A stretch of DNA of 12,353 nt from Candidatus Poribacteria bacterium. Its GTDB lineage: Bacteria; Poribacteria; WGA-4E; GCA-2687025. The DNA lies in the NCBI GenBank assembly GCA_002687025.1, contig NYZG01000375.1:1-12353 (forward strand). Reading direction: 5' to 3'. The position numbers were made by a program, and so were the translations under genes. Positions 1 through 6,275 of this stretch are shown here, piece by piece (position 1 is the first letter of the stretch; every line of letters starts with the position of its first letter). The notes beneath the pieces are model-generated. The model did not search any database. It saw nothing but the letters and a program-made list of their open reading frames with translations, and was not told the origin of the DNA.

Positions 1-184
1 CGAGCCCGGAATACGCGCGTATGAACGCCTCTTGTGCCACGTCGTCTACGTCGGCCAGGGGCGTGCCCAGGTATCGCGCATGTCGGCGCACCGCGTCCAT
101 GTGACGCTCCACAAGCGTCTGAAACGCGTCGACATTGCCCGCAAGCACGCTACGCACCAGCGCGTGGTCCGGTCTCTCGTCCAC
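1..184 (-). CDS. ECF-family RNA polymerase sigma factor, N-terminal part (runs off left edge)
   Basis: The reading frame starts at a GTG (184-182) and is open to the window edge, giving 61 codons. An AAGGAG Shine-Dalgarno lies 9 bases before the GTG, which decides the start. The peptide opens VDERPDHALVRSVLAGNVDA and continues with a DVDDVAQEAFIRAY segment. This is the normal start and region 2.1-2.2 of an ECF (sigma-70 group 4) factor: a short helix with a GN/GD-AF turn, then the acidic D-x-x-Q-E-x-F core-binding motif. Region 2.4 and region 4 lie outside the window. Such factors direct RNA polymerase to a small regulon, usually under an anti-sigma factor; none is visible here. It is divergent from the secreted protein at 464. 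The family call is firm; the regulon is unknown. The longest plus-strand frame over this region is a shadow. Confidence 0.85.
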   Translation of the reverse strand, partial: MDERPDHALVRSVLAGNVDAFQTLVERHMDAVRRHARYLGTPLADVDDVAQEAFIRAYSGL

Positions 185-463
185 TTACGTGCTCTCCTTG
201 CACGTATAGACCCTCACGGCGCGGGAAAGCGGACACGAATCCGAGCCGCGCCGCTGCGGGTGACATTTCGCTGTCCGGTTCTGCGAAGACGCCGGGTCTA
301 CGACATTGCCGGCCGGGATGACGTACGTGTTCTCCTACCGAAACGGGACCGGCGCAACGCGTCGGCCCCGTTTCGGCCCCGGCCGCCACCGTCAGGGATC
401 GCGCCGCGCGACGGAACCCGATAGCCACCCGTCGCCCGTGTTCACAGCGAGTAGGAGTGTACT
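185..463. other. Divergent intergenic region between ECF sigma gene and secreted-protein gene
   Basis: This 279-base stretch separates two divergent starts and must hold both promoters. I see the Shine-Dalgarno of the left gene (AAGGAG, minus strand, about 194-199), the Shine-Dalgarno of the right gene (AGGAG, about 453-457, six bases before the ATG at 464), and a perfect 10-bp inverted repeat listed separately. A TATACG-like box on the minus strand just upstream of the left Shine-Dalgarno could be a -10 element, but no matching -35 is clear. No convincing ECF-type GGAAC/GTC promoter pair was found. The open frames through it on both strands have arginine-rich, non-protein-like composition. 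Confidence 0.6.
338..376. repeat. Perfect 10-bp inverted repeat (hairpin or operator candidate)
   Basis: CCGAAACGGG (338-347) is followed by its exact reverse complement CCCGTTTCGG (367-376). After one A-C mismatch the stem continues with three more pairs and a G-T wobble, leaving a short loop. No T-run follows on either strand, so it is not a typical rho-independent terminator. It lies about 88 bases before the ATG of the secreted-protein gene, so it could be a leader hairpin, a protein-binding palindrome, or a remnant of a dyad repeat. Its role is not known. Confidence 0.6.
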
Positions 464-3118
464 ATGACTCGGAGTGAGACCACCTGTCGTCACCGTTCGC
501 CAACGAATGGCTCCATCCGTAGGTATGCGGCGCTATGCGGCGCGATGCTGCTGATAGCGGTCGGCGCGGGCGCGGTCACTATCTCGCCCGCTTCGCTGGA
601 TATCGCCATCGTCGATACGGGCGCCTCAGGGACGGCGACCTTCACGTTCACCAACGACGAGGGGTCGGACGTGGCGGTAAGCGATATCGTCTCCACCAAT
701 CCGCTGTACACAGTCGACACGACGGCATTCACCGTGGCCGACGGGGCGGGCACGGTCGTCACGGTGACGTTCGCGCCGACGGTCGTCGGGTGGGAGCCAG
801 GCACGCTTACGGTGACACATGACGGCGCGGGCGGCACGTCGGTGGTCAGCGTGAGCGGCATCGGCAGAGCTCTGCCGGGCGCTGGGCTGACCACCGCGAG
901 CAGGATCGCCGTCGAGGCGTACGTGGACGGTACACAGGACATCCATCGGGAAATCGTCGTCGTCGATCCCAACGGAGCGAACCTGACACGGTTGACCACG
1001 AATACGGAGACAGACGCGGAGCCGGCGTGGTCGCCGGACGGTCAGAAGATCGCGTTCGCCCGTGGCGGAGCAGGCGCCCGCGAGATCTACGTGATGAACG
1101 CCGACGGCACAACGCCGGAGAACCTGTCGGACAACGTGGCCGGGGAGGGAGCGCCGGCGTTCTCTTCCGACGGGCAGCAGATCGTCTTCGAGTCGAACCG
1201 CACGAGCGACTGGGAGATATTCGTCATGGATGCCGACGGGCTGAACCCGCAGAACCTGACGAACTTCGCCGGGACCGATGCCGCGGCAAACTGGTCGCCT
1301 GACGGCACGAAGATCGCCTTCGGGTCGAACCGCGACACGAAATGGCGGATATTCGAGATGACGCCTTCCGGCGGCGCGCAGACGGCGCTCACCGCGGCCG
1401 ACGTGGGCAGTTGGGCGCCGACGTATTCGCCGGATGGCTCCAAGATCGCCTTCTGGTCCGACCGGGACGGCAACGGCGAAGTGTACGTGATGGACGCCGA
1501 CGGCGGGAATCCGCGTCGGCTGACGAACGACGCGGGCGAGGACTACGGGCCGTCGTGGTCGCCTGACGGGACGCGCATCGTCTTCATATCGAACGGAACC
1601 GGCTCCGCCGAGGTGTTCACCATGCTTGCGGACGGTTCGGATGTGCAGCAGGTGGAGACGGGTCTGACGTCGCACCTCGATGTCGCCTGGTCGCCGTTTC
1701 TGGCTGCCGGCGCCGTTAACGACGCGACGCTGACAATCGCCAACACGCAGGGGCAGATCAGCGGCACGGTCGACATCCCGGTCGACACGTCGGACGTCAC
1801 GGGTCTTGGCGTGGCCGCCGTGGAGTTGGTACTCACCTACGACTCGACGATCCTGACGCCCACGGATGACGGGGCGGGCGTGACCACTGCCGTGGCGACG
1901 GGCCCGGTCATCCCGGCCGGCTGGACCGTGCAGCAACACGTGCCCTCGGCGGGCGAGCTGCACGTCGCGATGGCGGGAGCATCCGCGAGCGCCGCCACCG
2001 GGGTAGGCACGCTCGTCACGGTGACGTTCAATGTGTCCGATACGGCGACGGCCGACGCGACGAGCGCGATCACTCTCACCACGGCCGCGTTCAACGAGGG
2101 CGGTGTCGCCGTGTCGTCGACGCCGGGGCAGTTCACCGTCATTTCGCTCATGTATGGCGACGTCACGGGCAACGGGACCGTCAGCCCCTACGACGCGACG
2201 TGGGTTCTGGACTACGTAGCCTCGGCGATAGCCAACGAGACAACCACGTTCCCGATAGAAGAGACGGCCCCGCAGTGGGCGGACCAGCCGCTGACAGCCG
2301 CGGATGCGTTCGAGGTCGCCGACGTGGACGACGATGCGACAATTGGAGCCACGGACGCGTCGGACATCCTGCGTTTCGTCGTCGGTCTGCTCCCGAGCTT
2401 CGCCGCGGCGGGTGCGGCAACTGCCCCGCGTGTGTCGCCATCGACGCTGTCGTATGAGTTCCTCGCCGACGCGACGTCGCAGCGGCCAGGGGCGCTCATC
2501 ACCGTCACGCTGGACGCGGGACAGGTCGACGCGCTCTACGCGGGCGAGCTCCGCCTCGATTACGACGCGGGCCTGCTAACTCCGCTCCGGGTGTACGCCG
2601 ACGGCGACTCTCCCATGCTGGCGCACGCGACCGGTGAGGGACAGATCGGTGTGGCGTTCGCCTCCGCTCGGCCGATGGACGCTCGCGCCGCCCGCGTGAA
2701 CGTCGTATTCGAAGCGCGCCGCGGCGTGGACGGCGCGCGTGCTGGCGTCATCGAAGCGAGACGTCTGCGGCTCAACGGTGTCGGTCTCGACGCGCGGTGG
2801 CGGTTCGACTATCGCATCGAGCCGTACCGCTTCGACCTTATGGCCAACTACCCCAACCCGTTCAACCCGGAGACGTGGATTCCGTTCGAGCTGGCCGAGG
2901 ACGCGGATGTCACCGTCCGTATCTACGGTCTCGACGGGACAGTCGTTCGGACGCTCGATCTGGGATACCGACCCCAGGGCGAATACGTTGCGCGGGCGAG
3001 CGCGGCGTATTGGGACGGTCGCAACGACATCGGAGAGCGGGTCGCCAGCGGCGTCTACGTATACGAGCTCGTGGCTGGCGATCGGCGCGCAGTCAGAAGG
3101 ATGGTCGTACGCAAGTAA
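464..3118 (+). CDS. Large secreted modular protein: ASH-like, PD40 beta-propeller, cohesin-like, dockerin, FlgD-like C-terminal anchor
   Basis: The product is 884 residues. It starts at an ATG six bases after AGGAG. A basic N-region and the hydrophobic stretch YAALCGAMLLIAVGAGAV (21-38) form a signal peptide. Residues about 39-135 look like an ASH/choice-of-anchor beta-sandwich. Residues about 150-415 hold six TolB/PD40-type blades, with motifs such as WSPDGQKIAF, FSSDGQQIVF and WSPDGTKIAF and MDADG turns. About 418-560 resembles a cohesin fold. A dockerin follows with two calcium loops starting at D566 and D620 (second loop DVDDDATIGATD). A second cohesin-like sandwich covers about 655-790. 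The end (795-884; NYPNPFNPETW, YWDGRN, ASGVYVYEL) is the FlgD-like domain used as a C-terminal anchor or sorting signal in Poribacteria and relatives. Likely exported and surface-bound, acting as a scaffold or binding protein; no catalytic site is seen. Module boundaries are approximate. Confidence 0.88.
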   Translation: MTRSETTCRHRSPTNGSIRRYAALCGAMLLIAVGAGAVTISPASLDIAIVDTGASGTATFTFTNDEGSDVAVSDIVSTNPLYTVDTTAFTVADGAGTVVTVTFAPTVVGWEPGTLTVTHDGAGGTSVVSVSGIGRALPGAGLTTASRIAVEAYVDGTQDIHREIVVVDPNGANLTRLTTNTETDAEPAWSPDGQKIAFARGGAGAREIYVMNADGTTPENLSDNVAGEGAPAFSSDGQQIVFESNRTSDWEIFVMDADGLNPQNLTNFAGTDAAANWSPDGTKIAFGSNRDTKWRIFEMTPSGGAQTALTAADVGSWAPTYSPDGSKIAFWSDRDGNGEVYVMDADGGNPRRLTNDAGEDYGPSWSPDGTRIVFISNGTGSAEVFTMLADGSDVQQVETGLTSHLDVAWSPFLAAGAVNDATLTIANTQGQISGTVDIPVDTSDVTGLGVAAVELVLTYDSTILTPTDDGAGVTTAVATGPVIPAGWTVQQHVPSAGELHVAMAGASASAATGVGTLVTVTFNVSDTATADATSAITLTTAAFNEGGVAVSSTPGQFTVISLMYGDVTGNGTVSPYDATWVLDYVASAIANETTTFPIEETAPQWADQPLTAADAFEVADVDDDATIGATDASDILRFVVGLLPSFAAAGAATAPRVSPSTLSYEFLADATSQRPGALITVTLDAGQVDALYAGELRLDYDAGLLTPLRVYADGDSPMLAHATGEGQIGVAFASARPMDARAARVNVVFEARRGVDGARAGVIEARRLRLNGVGLDARWRFDYRIEPYRFDLMANYPNPFNPETWIPFELAEDADVTVRIYGLDGTVVRTLDLGYRPQGEYVARASAAYWDGRNDIGERVASGVYVYELVAGDRRAVRRMVVRK
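524..543 (+). repeat. 10-bp tandem duplication inside the signal-peptide coding region
   Basis: TATGCGGCGC occurs twice, end to end, within the codons for the hydrophobic core of the signal peptide of the secreted protein. The unit length is not a multiple of three, so gain or loss of one copy would shift the frame after the start codon. It may simply be chance in GC-rich sequence. Confidence 0.6.
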
Positions 3119-3206
3119 CGAGGAGGCGTCGGGTTCACGCCGTGGCCGCTGGGCGTCGTGGGCCCGTACGCTTCGTTCTCCGCCCCTATGCCTCGGGCTG
3201 TTGACC

Positions 3207-3785
3207 ATGGGTCATTGCGGTTGCGACATCGGCGTCCCAACGGATAGGCATCTCGTGCTGCGCGCGCGTGAAGGCGATGACGCGGCCTTCCGCCTGCTCA
3301 CGGGCCGCTATCGGCCACTGGTTGCATCGGTGATTCAGCGCCGGCTATCGGATCATCGGGATGTCGAAGACGAGGTCCAGGAGACGCTGCTTCGTGCCCA
3401 CCGGCGCCTCCACACGCTACATGAACCGCGTCGGTTCGGGTCGTGGATCGCGCGGATCGCCGCAAACCGCGCGCATTCTCGGGCGCGGCGTCTCGTGAGC
3501 GAACGTGCGATGTCGTTGGCGGCAGCCGACGGGCCGGCGCGCACGCGAGAGGAACGCCCAATAGGGTGTCGCGTCGGGTTCCATTGGCTGCTCAGGCGCG
3601 AGGCGCTCAAGGCGGCCGTAGACGGCCTCTCGGCGGATTACCGGACACCGGTGCTCCTGTGGGCCGTCGAAGGGTGCTCATACGTCGAGGTGGCGGAGAG
3701 ACTTGGCGTTTCCGAGAAGGTCGCGGCCCGCCGCATCCGGCAGGGGTGTGATCAGCTCAGGTCGGTGGTTGAGATGGCGATGTAG
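3207..3785 (+). CDS. ECF-type RNA polymerase sigma factor
   Basis: The product is 192 residues, a usual length for an ECF sigma factor. Residues about 14-90 hold region 2: LVLRAREGDDAAFRLL, then DVEDEVQETLLRAHRRL and an RFGSWIARIAANRAHSRAR segment typical of regions 2.3-2.4. Residues about 137-185 are region 4, with the helix-turn-helix YVEVAERLGVSEKVAARRIR preceded by L-S-A-D-Y-R-T-P-V-L-L. The ATG at 3207 puts region 2 at the usual distance from the N-terminus but has no clear Shine-Dalgarno. A GTG at 3255 with an upstream AGG is an alternative that would cut into the first helix. The same frame is open far upstream into the preceding gene, but that part is a shadow. The gene lies 88 bases after the secreted-protein gene on the same strand and may be cotranscribed. 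It is followed by a convergent gene, with no anti-sigma factor. Its targets are unknown. Confidence 0.88.
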   Translation: MGHCGCDIGVPTDRHLVLRAREGDDAAFRLLTGRYRPLVASVIQRRLSDHRDVEDEVQETLLRAHRRLHTLHEPRRFGSWIARIAANRAHSRARRLVSERAMSLAAADGPARTREERPIGCRVGFHWLLRREALKAAVDGLSADYRTPVLLWAVEGCSYVEVAERLGVSEKVAARRIRQGCDQLRSVVEMAM

Positions 3786-3837
3786 CCGTGTCCCGCCGTC
3801 GGCACGCGGAATCCACCTGCGGTCTCCCGGCCGTGGT

Positions 3838-6210
3838 CTATTCACACAGCCGATAGCCAAAGGTATCTGACGCTGTGGCGAACGTGAGTCGCCCTTCCTC
3901 AAGCGTGAAGGGGACGGTCCCGTCGCCGCTGCCGTCCTCGTTCAGGGCCTCGATGCGGGAGACGGTGGTCGGGATGCCCAACGCGTCAAGCCGCAGGACG
4001 ACGGTCGACGGGGCGCCGTCGGGCAAGGGGATGACCGTGCGCTCCCGCCGCAGGAGTCGGAACGCGCCGTTCGTCGCCGCCGGGCCGAAGTCCACGACCA
4101 TCCGTCGCAGGTTCAGGCGGTCTGACGCGCCGTATGGAGGTGGGGATACGTGCGTCACCGTGATGGGACTCGCCGCGCTCGCCTCGAACGTCAACTCCCC
4201 GCCGTCCTGTCGTCCTGTGTCGTCGCGAAGGCCCTGCAGTCGAAGCCGCCGTCCTCCACGCTCCGGCTGGTAGATGCCGAACTGGATGCCGTACGCGCCG
4301 ACGGGCGCCCCGTCCGGGAGACGCGCCTCTACGATGACCTCGTATTCGCCCGCCTCAGACCACCGATCCGGCGAGAGAGGCACGTGTCCTTGGAAGGCGA
4401 TCTGCTCGCCGACAGGAGCGATGTCCGCGTTGGTGAAATGGAGGAAGGCGTTACCACGCTCGTGGACGGGGCTGTCCACCGTCCACAGCATCCGCAGGCG
4501 GAACCGACGTCCCTCGACCATCTCCGCGCCGACCACCTCCGCACGGATCGGCACGCCCCCGAAGTGCTCCGGCGGACGGGCGTCGAAGAAGAACGCGTCC
4601 GGGCCCTCCGCCCAGGCGGCGATCGTTCCGTCTATGCGCTCAATAGCCGCGCGCTGTTCGCCCGCTTCGGCGAAGAAGCCGAAAGGTGGCAGCGTATGTC
4701 CCGCTGCCACCCAGTCCGCCTGTCCCCGGTTCACGGCGGCTCCCGAGTCTGTCCCGAATCGAACGACTTGTCGGTGGATGTCGTCGTCCGCGAAGCGATG
4801 CTGTGTCATCTCCCGGCCCGCGAGCTCCGCGCAGAGATCGTGGAGCAGCCAGTACGTCATGACCGCGCTGCGGTTGAACGGGCCGTCGCACATGGGGCTG
4901 CGTCCGCCGAGGACCGTCATCGTTAGGCCGTCGTCGCTGCCGTATCCGTGGAGCTCGCGCGAGGCGTCGCCCTGGTAGCGGTTACCCAGGCCTCCCGCGA
5001 AGAGGGTGAAGGCGCCGTGCGTGACCATGTCGTGCCAGGGGATACGCTCGCCGTCGCTCGCGGGCAGCTTCCAGGACCACGATCCGCCAGAAGCGGCGTC
5101 GGCAGGTGTCCATCCCATATGGTCCGCCTGCGCCGCGTCCAGATGTCCTATGAGCGCGTCGTGTCCGGCCTCGCTTATCATGGGCGCGCCGTCGAGGCGT
5201 TCGCGGGCCGTGTCGAACGCTTCGCCCCATCGCCGTACCGATTCGAGGCCGGGATAGAATCGCCCCGCTTCGTCGCGGTAATCGCGTGGAGTGATGGCGC
5301 TGAAGACGTCGATGAAGTAGCTCGTCGGCGCGATGCCGCGCCGTATCTGGGCGAGGTTCTCGTCCATCCACGGTTGGAAGGCGTGCGATAGCCAGCGATA
5401 GCTCTGTGCCTGGCGGCCGCGGTTGTACCACGCGCGTTGCGGCGTTCCGTCGTCGTTGAAGATCACGTGCCGGTATGAGAACCCGGGGGCGTCCGGGTAG
5501 AAGTCGATGTAGTTGTCGTGCGGCGCGAAGAGGATGCCCGCGCGCGCGCAGGCGTCCGCCATCGTCTGGAAATCGTCCGCACTCCCAGCCGGGGGATGGA
5601 TGTCAGGCAGGCGATAGTCGTAGCCCCATCGCTGCCAGACGTGCTTCACGAAGACCGAGTGCGTCAGCCCGTAGCGGGCGGCGCGGTCGATGTCCGCAGC
5701 CGCGCGGGCGTAGTCGCCGCCCCACTGGTCCAGGCACATCCGACCGGCGATCTTCGGGAGGCTTTCCGGGGTGGCGAGGCCGGCGATCGCTCGGTATTGG
5801 CGGGCCGCGTCGAAGGCGCCGCTCGTCGAGGGCAGCAGCGTGCATGTGACGTCGTGGTGGGCTTCGAGGGTCGCGATGCCGCTGTCCGGGTCGTGGGTCA
5901 CGGCGTCGGGTGGTATGTCCGTCGCCTGGAGGAGACTCAGGCCGTTCTCGAAGTCGAAGCCGACGAACGACGTGGACAGGTTGAAGCCGCTGTAGACGAG
6001 CCGTAGGCGTCCGGGCTGTTCGAGCACGTTGCCGTGCCCGGCATAGAGCCGTCGCACCCTCTGGTCCACCGGGCCGAGTGACAGATGCGTGATACGGGGA
6101 TTCCCTGCCGCGTCACGCTCGACGTCGATTAGCGAGAAGCGGAGGCGTAGTCCGCCCGACTCAGTCCAGACGCGCGTGCGCAAGGCGAAGTCCCGCTCGC
6201 CGTCCTTCAC
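3838..6210 (-). CDS. Glycoside hydrolase, catalytic part (GH101/DUF5696-like TIM barrel); 3' piece of a frameshifted gene
   Basis: The 790-residue frame given here begins at a GTG (6210) that has no Shine-Dalgarno. It is better read as the C-terminal two thirds of the gene that starts at 7511, since this frame stays open and protein-like up to the G8 tract at 6336. Residues 1-150 form a beta-rich domain. About 155-450 look like a TIM barrel: MCLDQWGGDY, APHDNYIDFYPD, SYFIDVFSA (D301, candidate nucleophile), MISEAGHD (E347, candidate acid/base) and a later GGLGNRYQGD. About 510-790 are Ig-like or jelly-roll modules. The layout resembles endo-alpha-N-acetylgalactosaminidase-type (GH101) and DUF5696 proteins, which act on O-glycans or related alpha-linked sugars. 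Family membership is an inference from motifs and fold; the exact substrate cannot be read. It converges on the sigma gene, with stops 52 bases apart. Confidence 0.7.
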   Translation of the reverse strand: MKDGERDFALRTRVWTESGGLRLRFSLIDVERDAAGNPRITHLSLGPVDQRVRRLYAGHGNVLEQPGRLRLVYSGFNLSTSFVGFDFENGLSLLQATDIPPDAVTHDPDSGIATLEAHHDVTCTLLPSTSGAFDAARQYRAIAGLATPESLPKIAGRMCLDQWGGDYARAAADIDRAARYGLTHSVFVKHVWQRWGYDYRLPDIHPPAGSADDFQTMADACARAGILFAPHDNYIDFYPDAPGFSYRHVIFNDDGTPQRAWYNRGRQAQSYRWLSHAFQPWMDENLAQIRRGIAPTSYFIDVFSAITPRDYRDEAGRFYPGLESVRRWGEAFDTARERLDGAPMISEAGHDALIGHLDAAQADHMGWTPADAASGGSWSWKLPASDGERIPWHDMVTHGAFTLFAGGLGNRYQGDASRELHGYGSDDGLTMTVLGGRSPMCDGPFNRSAVMTYWLLHDLCAELAGREMTQHRFADDDIHRQVVRFGTDSGAAVNRGQADWVAAGHTLPPFGFFAEAGEQRAAIERIDGTIAAWAEGPDAFFFDARPPEHFGGVPIRAEVVGAEMVEGRRFRLRMLWTVDSPVHERGNAFLHFTNADIAPVGEQIAFQGHVPLSPDRWSEAGEYEVIVEARLPDGAPVGAYGIQFGIYQPERGGRRLRLQGLRDDTGRQDGGELTFEASAASPITVTHVSPPPYGASDRLNLRRMVVDFGPAATNGAFRLLRRERTVIPLPDGAPSTVVLRLDALGIPTTVSRIEALNEDGSGDGTVPFTLEEGRLTFATASDTFGYRLCE

Positions 6211-6275
6211 GGGAAGCGACCATGTGTCGCCGTCGATCCGTAGCGGGCCGTAGGCGAAGCCGCTTCGCCAATCGC

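Noticed and set aside
626..1963. 445-codon minus-strand open frame opposite the propeller region
   Set aside because: It mirrors the repeated blades of the plus-strand protein; its apparent repeats (VGVHHVH-like) are just the complement of the MDADG and WSPDG codons.
2739..3206. Upstream extension of the second sigma factor (348-residue version)
   Set aside because: The extra 156 residues overlap the C-terminus of the secreted protein in another frame and are serine/arginine/threonine-rich noise. The sigma domain starts just after the ATG at 3207.
3786..3837. Bidirectional terminator between the convergent stops
   Set aside because: Only a weak stem with a two-base bulge (CGTG...CACG, CCG/CGG) was found, with no T-run on either side.
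4150..4926. Plus-strand open frames over the glycoside hydrolase
   Set aside because: They are antisense to the catalytic gene, with no ribosome-binding site and arginine-rich translations.
3838..6210. Treating the 790-residue frame as an independent gene starting at GTG 6210
   Set aside because: No Shine-Dalgarno and no signal peptide, and the same frame is open and protein-like for 42 more codons up to the G8 tract, where it meets the secreted N-terminal part.
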